A program made the position numbers and the translations under genes. DNA of 36,054 nucleotides, taken from contig WQWU01000026.1 of assembly GCA_009785215.1 (NCBI GenBank), forward strand, positions 1-36,054, read 5' to 3'. This document shows, in pieces, positions 24,843-34,064 of this stretch (position 1 is the first letter of the stretch; every line of letters starts with the position of its first letter). This DNA is from Treponema sp. GTDB lineage: Bacteria > Spirochaetota > Spirochaetia > Treponematales > Breznakiellaceae. Below the pieces are notes generated by a model. The model was not told the origin of the DNA. It made no database searches and saw only the letters and a program-made list of their open reading frames with translations.

Positions 24843-27800
24843 GATAACCCCTCTTTAAATTTTGCACGGCCTTCGCCGGCTGCGATTTTTTCGCGCTTTT
24901 CCTGCGCTTTAACAGCGCGTTTGTCAGAATGCTTGTTAATAATAGCATACGTTGTCGGCATTAGGAATAATGTCATTAATGTTCCAAAAGAAAGGCCGCC
25001 AAGAACTGTTTTTCCAATCGGCGCTACAAGTTCTGTACCTTCGCCCGGGAAGAATGCCATAGGAACAAGCCCAAGTACTGTGGTTAAAGTTGTCATTAAA
25101 ATCGGGCGCAGACGGCTTCGGGCAGCTTCGATAATTGCATCATTCAGCGGATAACCGCGCTTGCGAAGAAGGTTTGTGTAATCAACAAGGATGATACCGT
25201 TGTTTGTAATAATACCGATTAATACCAATAAACCAACCGCTGTAAGAACATTAAAGATAGTATTTGTGATAAGGTAAATTGCAACAATTCCAATAATGGA
25301 AAGAGGTATAGTAAGGATAATTATAAGCGGAGATTTAAACGATTCAAACAAACTTGCCATTATTCCGAATACAAGGAAGATTGCAACAACGCAGATAAGC
25401 AAAAAGCGCCCGAATATTCTTATCATTTGAGAATTTGCTCCGCCGTATTCAATGATAACATCATCTTCTATCGGAATTTCTGATCTTATTAGATCTTCTA
25501 CCAACGTTTGCAAATGGTTTGTCCTGACTCCCGGTTTTGCTCCTGCTGTTACGCGGATTACACGGCTTTGATTTTCGCGGTTAATTGAAAGAGGACCGGT
25601 TCCTTCCTGGTATTCAACAAAGCTTGACAGCGGAACCCTGCCAGCCATTTGGCTGTTGATAAAAATATGATCAAGAGCAGGAAGAGTGCTGCGATCTGCT
25701 TCTGCAAGAATAAGGATGACATCATAATCTCTTCCGCCGGATTTATATCTTGTTGCAGTAACTCCGTCAACTGCAGCCCTTATTTCGTTGCCGACTGTAA
25801 AAGTATTAAGGCCAAGAGCATACATTTTTTCGCGGTTAATGATTATTTCGAACTGAGGCAAGCCGTCTCGTAAATCTACCTGAGGCTCTGTGACATAATC
25901 GGACAGCCTTTCTTTTAACAATGCGGCGATTCGTTCGCCGATTGCTTTGCCTTTTACAAGGTTATCTGTGCGTAAAATAATATCTACAGCACTGCCGCCG
26001 CCCATCATTCCGCCGCCCATTCCGCCGCCGAATGAAAACATTACGCCGGGGAACTGGTTAAAGTAAGGACGGAGTCTATCCTGTATTTCGATAGCGCTTT
26101 CTGTCCGTTTTGAATATTCTACAAGATTAATTCTAAGCGATCCTGAATGGCTGCTGGTTCCGCCGAACCCCATCATTCCGCCGCCGCCTGCACGCAGAAC
26201 TATTCTTTCGTATTCACTAACTTCTTTTTCTACAATTAACTGAAGCTGCCTTAAAACAGTTTCTGTTTCATGGAGCGGAGTACCCATTGGCAGTGTTGCA
26301 GTTATGTTTACATTATCACTTTCTTCCTGCGGCATAAACTCCCAGCCGACTATCGGAATAAGAATGATGCTTATAATAAATAATCCAACCAAAAATAAAA
26401 TAACTTTTAATTTATGGTTAAGTACTTTTTTTACGGCTCCTTTGTATTTATTTTCCAGCCAGACAAAGAAATTTTCAAATTTATCATCAATAATTTTCAT
26501 CTCGCCGCTGAGAGGCAGCTGTTTTCGCGTAACAATAGGAAGGTAATGGCTGCAAAGCGCCGGAACAAGGAAAATAGCCGTAAATAATGAGATGGCTAAT
26601 GATATTACAACTGTAAAAGCAAGGCCAGAAAACATTTCTCCTGCGATTTCCAAAAGCCCCTGGAACATAACAAGAGGCGCAAAAACACAAATTGTTGTAA
26701 GGGTAGAAGCAGTAATGGCGATTATCATTTCTGATGTGCCAAGAATAGAAGCAGTTTTTAATTTTGCGCCTTTTTCCCGGTATTTGTAAATATTTTCCAG
26801 AATAACAATAGAGTTATCGATTAACATTCCTATTCCAAGAATTAATCCTGCCATTGTCATAAGATTTAATGTTAGTCCTGCAAAGTACATAAACAGCATC
26901 GTTATAATAACAGACACAGGAATACTTATGCCGATTATTAATGTTGGTTTTTTTGCGCGAAGGAATAAAAAGAGCGTAATTACGGCAAGCAGAGCGCCCA
27001 AAAAAGCAGAGGATGTTACCTGATTAAGTGAATTTTCTACAATGTCCGTTGTGTTAAATAATTCTGTTATTATAACATCAGAAGGCAGTTCCTGAGAGAT
27101 TCTGGACAGTCTAACGCGTAAATCTTTCATGGTTTGCACAGAATTTTTGCCGCTCTGTTTTTGTACATATAATGTTACTGCAGGCTGATTATTAACAAAG
27201 ACAACATTGGTTTCATCACGGTAACCTTCTACAACATCGGCAAGGTCGCGCAGAAAAATCTGGCGAGGCATCTGCATTTGACCGCTTACCATTCCGCCGC
27301 CGCGGTAGCTTACTACAGTGTTTGCAATATCTTCAAGTGATGTGTACTCACCCATGGTAGTTAAGATGTAGGACATGCCTCCTTCTGTAATTGTTCCGGC
27401 GGCTGTTTGCATGTTCTGCGCGGCAATCATCTGCTGTATCTGTGTTATTGTAAGGCCGTATGCTTCAAGGCGGCTTTGCGGAATTTCTACACGGATTATT
27501 TTTTCCCTGCCGCCTTCCAGCGAAGCTGTTGCAATACCCGGCGTTTGTTCAATGCGGGGAATTATGGTATCTTCTGCAATTTCGCGCAGTTCTTCCGGAG
27601 TGCGTCTGTCCGAAGTAACCATAAGAGCCATGATTGGAAGCATGGAAAAATCGGCTTTAAAAATCATCGGCGATCTTGTGCCTGTTGGCATAAAGTTTCT
27701 GACAAGCTCAAGCGCATCGCGGATGGAGTTTGAAGCATCGGACAGATCTGTTCCGTATGTAAACTCCAATAGTACTATACTGCTGCCTTTACTCGATATA

Positions 27801-28045
27801 GACGTTACCTTTTCAAGACCTGATACGCTTGACAATACAGCTTCCATAGGACGCGTAACAGAACGTTCAACTTCTTCCGGCCCTGCTCCTGCATATGAAG
27901 TTATTACTGCTATCATGGGATAGGTAATTTCCGGATATAAATCGATGGGAAGATTCATCATTGCAAATAGTCCAAGCCCTATAAGAAGGAGGAATATTAT
28001 TAAAATCGTTGTTGGGCGCGAGACAACCCCTTTTACCATGTTCAT
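24839..28045 (-). CDS. RND efflux permease (HAE1/AcrB-like, BesB-like)
   Basis: A 1068-aa inner-membrane proton-driven exporter. The N-terminus (VVSRPTTILIIFLLLIGLG, then LPIDLYPEITYPMI), the TM4 motif GIGMLIDNSIVILENIYKYRE with the conserved proton-relay Asp, and the C-terminal GIITNNGIILVDYTNLLRKRG are typical, as are two porter-domain halves. Substrate is not predictable; HAE1-type pumps export drugs, bile-like amphiphiles or lipids. Two Gly/Met-rich stretches (about residues 614-628 and 668-687) lie in the second large periplasmic domain and are unusual. It overlaps the adaptor upstream and the PII-like gene downstream, ATGA in both cases. The order TolC-adaptor-RND matches the Borrelia besCAB operon. 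Confidence 0.93.
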   Translation of the reverse strand: MNMVKGVVSRPTTILIIFLLLIGLGLFAMMNLPIDLYPEITYPMIAVITSYAGAGPEEVERSVTRPMEAVLSSVSGLEKVTSISSKGSSIVLLEFTYGTDLSDASNSIRDALELVRNFMPTGTRSPMIFKADFSMLPIMALMVTSDRRTPEELREIAEDTIIPRIEQTPGIATASLEGGREKIIRVEIPQSRLEAYGLTITQIQQMIAAQNMQTAAGTITEGGMSYILTTMGEYTSLEDIANTVVSYRGGGMVSGQMQMPRQIFLRDLADVVEGYRDETNVVFVNNQPAVTLYVQKQSGKNSVQTMKDLRVRLSRISQELPSDVIITELFNTTDIVENSLNQVTSSAFLGALLAVITLFLFLRAKKPTLIIGISIPVSVIITMLFMYFAGLTLNLMTMAGLILGIGMLIDNSIVILENIYKYREKGAKLKTASILGTSEMIIAITASTLTTICVFAPLVMFQGLLEIAGEMFSGLAFTVVISLAISLFTAIFLVPALCSHYLPIVTRKQLPLSGEMKIIDDKFENFFVWLENKYKGAVKKVLNHKLKVILFLVGLFIISIILIPIVGWEFMPQEESDNVNITATLPMGTPLHETETVLRQLQLIVEKEVSEYERIVLRAGGGGMMGFGGTSSHSGSLRINLVEYSKRTESAIEIQDRLRPYFNQFPGVMFSFGGGMGGGMMGGGSAVDIILRTDNLVKGKAIGERIAALLKERLSDYVTEPQVDLRDGLPQFEIIINREKMYALGLNTFTVGNEIRAAVDGVTATRYKSGGRDYDVILILAEADRSTLPALDHIFINSQMAGRVPLSSFVEYQEGTGPLSINRENQSRVIRVTAGAKPGVRTNHLQTLVEDLIRSEIPIEDDVIIEYGGANSQMIRIFGRFLLICVVAIFLVFGIMASLFESFKSPLIIILTIPLSIIGIVAIYLITNTIFNVLTAVGLLVLIGIITNNGIILVDYTNLLRKRGYPLNDAIIEAARSRLRPILMTTLTTVLGLVPMAFFPGEGTELVAPIGKTVLGGLSFGTLMTLFLMPTTYAIINKHSDKRAVKAQEKREKIAAGEGRAKFKEGLS

Positions 28046-28983
28046 AATTGTTCCCTTAAAGGTGTAACACGTTCAATGATATTAACCCTTGTACCGTCAT
28101 CCAGTAATGATTGCCCTCTTACAACAACTTCTTCATTGGCTTCGAGCCCATTAAGAATTTCTACAACTCCGTCAATTAAAATGCCGCATGTTACAATTCT
28201 TTTTCTTACAATATCGATCTCTTCGTTTTCTTCGTCTTTTCCTACAACATAGACATACTGTTCGCCGAATCTGTTTATAACGGCAGCTGCAGGAATCTTT
28301 ACAATATTATCCTTGCGTTCTGTTATAACTCTTACTCTTGCAAACATTCCAGGTTTTAATTTTGATCCTTGATCCGTTACATTAACCCTTACTTCCATTG
28401 TGCGCGATGCAAGATCGACAGTCGGCGATATTTCGCTTACTGTTCCGTAAAAAATTTCGCCTGGCCATGCATCTAAAGTAATTTCGCAGGAAAGGTTTAA
28501 TGCCATTCTGGAAATAAAACGTTCAGCTACATTAAGGCGTATTTCAAGCCCGCCTCCGCCGGCTATCCGTGCAAGCGGAACTGCCTGTGTTACCGTCATT
28601 CCAACCTGTGCAGGTATCATTACAATTGTTCCGCTTATTGGAGCAGTTGCAATACTTTGTCTGAAAGTCATTCCAGGCCGTGATGGATCTATAGAAGCTA
28701 TTCTATCCCCTCTGTTTACCCTGCGGCCGACTGTAACAAATATTTCAGTTACTCTTCCTGCTGCTTCCGGCAGAACATCTACTGTAGAACCTGCGATAAT
28801 ATCGCCGGAAAATGTAATATAGTCCTGAATCTGCCCCTGTACTGCGGCTATTGTATTAACTGCAAAAACAGGTCCTTCCTGTGTTACTTCGTCTTTATTC
28901 TTCGAAGCGCAGCCAGTAAATAAAACGATTACAAGCAGCGCAAACAATACGGGTATAATATTTTTTCCCAATCTTTTTTTCAT
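28042..28983 (-). CDS. Efflux adaptor (membrane fusion protein) lipoprotein without alpha-hairpin, BesA-like
   Basis: A 313-aa lipoprotein: a type II signal sequence with lipobox FTGC (about Cys25), then a lipoyl half (GRVTEIFVTVGRRVNRGDRI) joined by only about 15 residues to the other half (APISGTIVMIPAQVGMTV), a beta-barrel domain (about 150-225) and a membrane-proximal domain. Standard adaptors insert a long coiled-coil hairpin between the lipoyl halves; here it is essentially absent, as described for Borrelia BesA. It bridges the RND pump and the TolC channel in the periplasm. It overlaps tolC by one base (TAATG) and the RND gene by four. Confidence 0.92.
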   Translation of the reverse strand: MKKRLGKNIIPVLFALLVIVLFTGCASKNKDEVTQEGPVFAVNTIAAVQGQIQDYITFSGDIIAGSTVDVLPEAAGRVTEIFVTVGRRVNRGDRIASIDPSRPGMTFRQSIATAPISGTIVMIPAQVGMTVTQAVPLARIAGGGGLEIRLNVAERFISRMALNLSCEITLDAWPGEIFYGTVSEISPTVDLASRTMEVRVNVTDQGSKLKPGMFARVRVITERKDNIVKIPAAAVINRFGEQYVYVVGKDEENEEIDIVRKRIVTCGILIDGVVEILNGLEANEEVVVRGQSLLDDGTRVNIIERVTPLREQL

Positions 28984-30440
28984 TATTCGCTCCTTTTTGA
29001 TAATGTTCCAAAAGGAACACCGATAGAATATTCCAGATCTATAAGACCGTTAAGGTAATTAAATTGCTGTTCAAGCAGCTGTACTCTTGCCTGCCGCAGG
29101 GATTGTTCGGCATTTTGAACCTGAAAGTAATCCTGTAAGCCAGCCTGATAAGCCTGTTCTGTTAAACGATATGATTGTTCTGCCAAACTGACTGTCTGTG
29201 CCTGCGCTTCTGCATTTATCCGCGTTCTTTCAAGAGCGAGAACAGTATTGTAAACTTCTATTTCTGTTCCGTTTATCATTTGCGCAAGACCGATATTTGC
29301 TGTTCTAATTTGATCATCAATTGCCCTTACACCCTGAAAATCTGTGCTAAACGGAATCAGGCTGTGCAGGCGAAGCGCAACTGTAATGGAAAGCGAACCG
29401 GTTTTTCTCCAATCGCTGTTATTGCCGAACCATGAATCCTTCCATGGGTCTCCCATTAACACCGAGTTGCTGTTCCAGCTTAAATTAAGGCTTGGAGTTA
29501 ACGCATAAATCTGCATTCTGCGTGCGCTTTCAAGCATCATTATAGTTTGCCTTAATTCATGAATATCAGGTTTTCCCGATGCCGCTTTTGTTATCATTTC
29601 TGAAATATCAAGAGGAATAAAATTTGCGTTTTCTGTCATGGGAATAAGCTCAAAAGGAGTATTGTAATCCATGCCAAGATACATTGCAAACTGCGCCATT
29701 AAAAGTTTAAAAGAATTTTCCAATTGTTCTATATGAGGGCGCATATTTTCCCTTGCAACCCGTGCCTGAAGAAGAGTAAGTTCCGGCGCGAGTCCTGCAT
29801 TGTAATTCGCCTGCGCCATTTGCACCTGCCTTTCTACGTTTTCAAAACTGCCGCGTAAAAGGATAATATTTTCGTTTAATAAAAGCAGGTTGTGATACGA
29901 TTTGCGCACATCGCGTTCAAGCTGTAATTTTGCTTTTTCATAGCTTAAAACACCTGTTTCATAATCAAAGCGCAGGCGTTTCATGTTTTCGAACATTGCG
30001 GCGTTTAAATTAAGCGATACCTGAAGGTTGCCTATAACACGCCATTGCGGCAGATCTACCGAGTAGGGAACGCTTAAATAAACATCTGCGCCCGGCGGAA
30101 GCGTAACTCCCGGAGGTACCGGAAAGAAAGGCGAACCGACAAGTCCCGTAGGAACAGCAGCTTCTATTCCAGACATTGTCTGCGCCTGATTATCCCTGTT
30201 TAAAGTTCCAGACACAGTCACATTCGGGATAAACTGGTTCCATGAAAGATCAGATGAGCGTCTTCTTGTTGCCAGATTTATTCTGGAAGAATCAAGACTA
30301 AGGTTGTTTTTTACTGCAAGCTCAACTGCTTCATCCGGGCTTAGCCGCATAGGTTCAGATTCCTGAGCCTGAAGATTAATGTTTATCAATATGATAACTG
30401 CCAATAAACAAATATGCCGTTTTAATATTAACCGCTTCAT
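28983..30440 (-). CDS. TolC-family outer membrane efflux protein, BesC-like
   Basis: A 485-aa outer-membrane channel with a signal peptide (residues 1-25, ending NINLQAQ). The two repeats of the OEP domain are visible: the first with LAVKNNLSLDSSRINLATRR, the second beginning near MITKAASGKPDIHELRQTI, each with long alternating helices such as YRLTEQAYQAGLQDYFQVQN. A proline-rich insert (FPVPPGVTLPPGADV) sits in the first surface-exposed strand region. It forms the exit duct for the RND pump. Its start overlaps the TetR-type regulator stop (ATGA). Confidence 0.92.
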   Translation of the reverse strand: MKRLILKRHICLLAVIILININLQAQESEPMRLSPDEAVELAVKNNLSLDSSRINLATRRRSSDLSWNQFIPNVTVSGTLNRDNQAQTMSGIEAAVPTGLVGSPFFPVPPGVTLPPGADVYLSVPYSVDLPQWRVIGNLQVSLNLNAAMFENMKRLRFDYETGVLSYEKAKLQLERDVRKSYHNLLLLNENIILLRGSFENVERQVQMAQANYNAGLAPELTLLQARVARENMRPHIEQLENSFKLLMAQFAMYLGMDYNTPFELIPMTENANFIPLDISEMITKAASGKPDIHELRQTIMMLESARRMQIYALTPSLNLSWNSNSVLMGDPWKDSWFGNNSDWRKTGSLSITVALRLHSLIPFSTDFQGVRAIDDQIRTANIGLAQMINGTEIEVYNTVLALERTRINAEAQAQTVSLAEQSYRLTEQAYQAGLQDYFQVQNAEQSLRQARVQLLEQQFNYLNGLIDLEYSIGVPFGTLSKRSE

Positions 30441-31627
30441 TTTTTAAAGCCTCCAAGTCCTAGTGTAACAAATTTATATAAAACCCGAATACAGTCACTT
30501 TGCGTTTCTTTTTTGGGGTGTATTGTTAAAATATTTATCAGCATAAATAAAATCCAGTGCGAGATTCGCTGTTTTTCATCTTCTGCAGAATTTTTTATTG
30601 GTTCTATATCGACATCCTCGAATAATCTGAATATTTCAACCTGGTTTTCCGGTTTGCCAAGTTCCAGTTTGCGGGTTCGTATCCAGTCCATAGCTATAAG
30701 AATTTCCGGTCTCGACCTAAGGTATACAGCGATTGAAAATATTCCCAAATAAAGCTGTTCTGCCGTATTTGCAGATAAATTAATTCCCTGGCGCGCAAAC
30801 TCAATTATCCGTTTAAACTCAGTTACAAAAAGACGGCGAAGCATATCTTTTTTATTTTTAAAATGCCCGTACAGGCTGCTTTTGGAAAGCCCTATTTTTT
30901 TTGCTACCATTTCCATGGAAACTTCCCATGGGCCTGCTTCTGCTACTGCTTCTGCAACTGCTTTAAAAAACGGTTCTGGCTCTGCATTTAGCTTCATTTT
31001 TTTTATTAATAGTTCCAGTTCATCAAAATTATGCATTATGCTGCCGGCTGAATAACCAAGACCGCTTTCTATCGTTTTGCAAATATTCATAGTGATACTT
31101 TTTATTTCTTCCTCTGTTAATGGGGTTTCCATAGTTTTTCTTGTTTTATGGTAATGCGACATAAAGAATGTAAGCGTTGCAAATATCAATCTGATTAATA
31201 CAGGATTACCTGCGTATTTTTTCATGATAATAATCTGAAGCGCATCTAAGTCTACATTACGTTCCTTTAACCTCTGAACGATTGTGTTTTTGTCAAGGTT
31301 CCGGGCATAAATATTTATTAACGAAAATATCAGCGCATATGCATTACGTGCAAAATAATCTGAAATGCTGCTTATTATGAACGAAATACCTTCGTCTGCA
31401 TCTTTGGCTTTTAAAGCCTTATCAAAGTCTGCTTTGATTGAATCAGCAAAATCTTCCATGAAGTGTTCTGCCATAGCTGTGGTAAGCGCCTGTTTATTTT
31501 CAAAATGACGGTATAAAGCTGGTTTACTTACACCTAACTCTCTGGCAAGCTGGGAGAGACTTGTTTTCCTGTAAAAATTGCGGCCCCAAACACGAAATGC
31601 CGCATCAATTATTTCTTTTTTTGTCAT
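30437..31627 (-). CDS. Double TetR-family regulator (two repressor units in one chain)
   Basis: A 396-aa protein, about twice the usual TetR length. The first helix-turn-helix is at residues 23-43 (TSLSQLARELGVSKPALYRH), followed by a helical ligand domain to about 200. A second complete TetR N-terminal domain starts near 215, with helix-turn-helix at 236-256 (VSMEMVAKKIGLSKSSLYGH), followed by another helical domain. One chain could thus occupy both halves of an operator. It heads the efflux operon and overlaps tolC by four bases, so it likely represses its own operon and responds to a pump substrate. The palindrome at 31678-31697 is the obvious candidate site. Confidence 0.9.
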   Translation of the reverse strand: MTKKEIIDAAFRVWGRNFYRKTSLSQLARELGVSKPALYRHFENKQALTTAMAEHFMEDFADSIKADFDKALKAKDADEGISFIISSISDYFARNAYALIFSLINIYARNLDKNTIVQRLKERNVDLDALQIIIMKKYAGNPVLIRLIFATLTFFMSHYHKTRKTMETPLTEEEIKSITMNICKTIESGLGYSAGSIMHNFDELELLIKKMKLNAEPEPFFKAVAEAVAEAGPWEVSMEMVAKKIGLSKSSLYGHFKNKKDMLRRLFVTEFKRIIEFARQGINLSANTAEQLYLGIFSIAVYLRSRPEILIAMDWIRTRKLELGKPENQVEIFRLFEDVDIEPIKNSAEDEKQRISHWILFMLINILTIHPKKETQSDCIRVLYKFVTLGLGGFKK

Positions 31628-31677
31628 TTTGCACCATATTTAGGTAATTGTAACGATATTCCGATTTAAAAAAGCCG

Positions 31678-31697
31678 GTTACCGAACGGTCGTTAAC
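31678..31697 (-). promoter_or_regulatory. Candidate TetR operator, imperfect 20-bp palindrome
   Basis: On the minus strand the site reads GTTAACGACCGTTCGGTAAC; 16 of 20 positions are symmetric. The core (ACGACC/GTTCGGT) resembles the ACCGACCGGTCGGT-like sites of TetR repressors. It begins 3 bp downstream of the -10, spanning the expected +1, where binding would block initiation of the regulator and efflux operon. Confidence 0.6.
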
Positions 31698-31700
31698 ATA

Positions 31701-31729
31701 ACTATAACAAAAATAAAATTAAAAGGCAA
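31701..31729 (-). promoter_or_regulatory. Promoter of the TetR-TolC-adaptor-RND-PII operon
   Basis: On the minus strand TTGCCT (31724-31729) and TATAGT (31701-31706) are 17 bp apart. Transcription would start near 31694, giving a leader of about 67 nt before the regulator ATG at 31627; the operator lies at the start of that leader. Confidence 0.6.
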
Positions 31730-31844
31730 CATATAATTTAAAAGTTTTTTTAAAAATCATTAATGTATGGTCTTTAATTTATAATTGTGGTATATTTTGA
31801 ATAACGCTTTGTTCTATATTAACATGTTATTTAGAGGTGATGTT

Positions 31845-33944
31845 ATGAAAAGGTCTAGTTCATTGGTAACTGAGCTTCTGGTACCAATTATTATTGGTAT
31901 TTTTACATCTTGTGTTTTGATGTGGATTGGATTTACCATCGGAATGAGGGTAAACGCAGGCCGCGATGCTAACAGAATCATGTACGAATCAACTGCGCAT
32001 ATGCGTGATAAGATTGATGCATGGCTTACTGAGTGTTCCATGGTACTGGATTTTACAGCCATTGGTGCGCTTCCAAAAATGCTCGAAAATCCTGTAAATA
32101 CTGAAGACCTTTATGAATTTTACCTGGCTATGGCGGATATTCATCCTGATGTGGATCTGGTGTACGGAGCCAGCGCGGGGAGATGGGATGCTCCCGGCGG
32201 ATATATGGTATTCAGCGATGGATGGGTTAATGATGATCCTTATTACGATAATACCAAACAGCCATGGCATGCCGGTGCAATTGCCGGCAGAGGCGAAACT
32301 GTTTTTACAGATCCATACTTTGATGAATATACAGGGGAATTAGTAATATCGATAGTTAAAGCTATTAATCATCAAGGGAGAATTTTGGGAATGGCAGGGG
32401 TTGATCTTTCCATGGCTGCCCTGGATGAGATAGCCAATGATACATCCATCGTAGATGAATTAAGAAGTTATATTGTTCACTCGTCCGGCAAGTTTCTTTC
32501 ATATCCTGATAACTCATTTATTATGGAAAAAGATTTTTTTGAACACAATGGGCTTGAATCGTTCCGTTATCAGGCGCTTTCTGGAAACAGCTTTTACAGC
32601 GCAAGCGGTAAAACAATTATTTGTTCAATGCCTTTTTCTGCAACAGACTGGACTCTTATTTCTATTTTACCTAAAAACACGATATATCAGGCAGGAAACC
32701 GAACTGGCAGAATATCCATGGTCATGGTTGCTTTTGGAATGATTGGCTTTACACTGGTGTTCCGGCCGATTGTTAAAAAAAAGGTAAAACCCATTATAGA
32801 GATGTCAGAAGAATTAAAGGAAATTGCCGAAGGTGAAGGTGATTTAACCAGAACTGTTGATCTGAAATCCAAAAATGAAGTTGGTGAACTTGCTCATTAT
32901 TTTAATTTAACAATTTTAAAGATAAAAAATCTTGTTGTTAATATTAAGGACGAAGCTAATGTTCTTTCAGAAGTCGGCAATGATCTTGCAACAAACATGA
33001 ATGAAACTGCCGCCGCTGTAAATGAAATTACTACCAATATTCAAAGTATTAAAAGCCGCGTCCTTAACCAAAGCGCAAGTGTCAGCGAGACTCATGCGAC
33101 AATGGAGCAAGTAACGGTTAATATTAACAAATTAAACGGACATGTAGAAAGCCAAAGTCACTATGTATCCCAGGCATCGGCGGCTATAGAAGAAATGGTT
33201 GCAAATATTCAATCTGTTACTGATACATTGGTTAAAAACTCGGCAAATGTAAAAACCTTAAAAGAAGCTTCGGAAGTTGGGCGTAACGGCTTGTCAGAAG
33301 TAGCGACAGACATTCAGGAGATTGCCCGCGAATCTGAAGGTTTATTGGAAATTAACTCTGTTATGGAGAATATTGCAAGCCAGACAAATTTGCTTTCCAT
33401 GAATGCCGCAATTGAAGCCGCTCATGCAGGAGAAGCAGGCAAAGGATTTGCTGTTGTTGCCGATGAAATCCGTAAACTGGCAGAAAACTCCAGCGAACAG
33501 TCAAAGACTATCAGCTCTGTATTAAAAAAAATAAAAGAATCTATCGATAAAATAACCCAGTCTACAGAAAATGTTCTAAACAAATTCGAAGCAATCGATA
33601 CGAATATCAGAACTGTTGCAGAGCAGGAAGATGTTATCCGGAATGCGATGGAAGAACAGGGCGAAGGCTCAAAGCAGATTCTTGAAGGCGTAAGTAATGT
33701 TACTTCTATAACCAGGCAGGTAAGAAGCAGTTCAAACGAAATGCTTATAGGCGCAAAAGAAGTTATTCAGGAAAGCGAAAGACTGGAAAAAGCAACACAG
33801 GAAATAACATCCGGCATGAACGAGATGTCTACAGGAGCGGAGCACATTAATTTAGCTGTTAATCATGTTAACGAAATAAGCGGCAAAAACCGCGAGGGTA
33901 TTAATATCTTAATTAAGGAAGTATCACGCTTTAAGGTAGATTAG
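31845..33944 (+). CDS. Methyl-accepting chemotaxis protein with Cache sensor
   Basis: A 699-aa chemoreceptor: TM1 at about residues 10-34, a periplasmic double-Cache-like domain (about 36-285, with FSDGWVNDDPYYDNTKQPWH and VFTDPYFDEYTGELVISIV), TM2 about 288-309, HAMP about 310-362, and a cytoplasmic signalling domain with the conserved hairpin tip LLSMNAAIEAAHAGEAGKGF and VVADEIRKLAENS (about 512-555). The ligand is unknown; double-Cache domains of this type often bind amino acids or other small molecules. A GAGGTGA ribosome binding site 4 nt upstream fixes the ATG at 31845. It diverges from the efflux operon, and a good terminator follows. Confidence 0.94.
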   Translation: MKRSSSLVTELLVPIIIGIFTSCVLMWIGFTIGMRVNAGRDANRIMYESTAHMRDKIDAWLTECSMVLDFTAIGALPKMLENPVNTEDLYEFYLAMADIHPDVDLVYGASAGRWDAPGGYMVFSDGWVNDDPYYDNTKQPWHAGAIAGRGETVFTDPYFDEYTGELVISIVKAINHQGRILGMAGVDLSMAALDEIANDTSIVDELRSYIVHSSGKFLSYPDNSFIMEKDFFEHNGLESFRYQALSGNSFYSASGKTIICSMPFSATDWTLISILPKNTIYQAGNRTGRISMVMVAFGMIGFTLVFRPIVKKKVKPIIEMSEELKEIAEGEGDLTRTVDLKSKNEVGELAHYFNLTILKIKNLVVNIKDEANVLSEVGNDLATNMNETAAAVNEITTNIQSIKSRVLNQSASVSETHATMEQVTVNINKLNGHVESQSHYVSQASAAIEEMVANIQSVTDTLVKNSANVKTLKEASEVGRNGLSEVATDIQEIARESEGLLEINSVMENIASQTNLLSMNAAIEAAHAGEAGKGFAVVADEIRKLAENSSEQSKTISSVLKKIKESIDKITQSTENVLNKFEAIDTNIRTVAEQEDVIRNAMEEQGEGSKQILEGVSNVTSITRQVRSSSNEMLIGAKEVIQESERLEKATQEITSGMNEMSTGAEHINLAVNHVNEISGKNREGINILIKEVSRFKVD

Positions 33945-33956
33945 TGTCCGGATATA

Positions 33957-34005
33957 ACAGGAACTCCCAAAAACCGATTGGTGTTTACGGGGCTTCCTGT
34001 TTTTG
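33957..34005 (+). terminator. Rho-independent terminator after the chemoreceptor gene
   Basis: ACAGGAA (33957-33963) pairs with TTCCTGT (33994-34000), extended after one mismatch by TCCC with GGGG (33966-33968 with 33989-33991/2, including a G-T pair), and a TTTTGTT tract follows. It begins 12 bp after the stop codon. Confidence 0.75.
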
Positions 34006-34064
34006 TTGCCTTTTTGTCATTTTCCTCTTATCATTGTAGTTAGTTTGTATTTTCAGAGGGATTT

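Noticed and set aside
27375-27923. 182-codon plus-strand open frame inside the RND gene
   Set aside because: Antisense to a strongly conserved coding region; composition is that of a shadow frame and no ribosome binding site or family match is seen.
31734-31785. Sigma-28 (flagellar/chemotaxis) promoter for the chemoreceptor
   Set aside because: A TAAAAGTTT-like -35 can be seen, but no GCCGATAA-like -10 lies at the right distance; TATAAT at 31780-31785 exists but has no convincing -35.
31785-31844. TTG at 31785 as start of the chemoreceptor
   Set aside because: No ribosome binding site there, whereas GAGGTGA sits just before ATG 31845, and the usual positively charged N-terminus before TM1 begins at the ATG.
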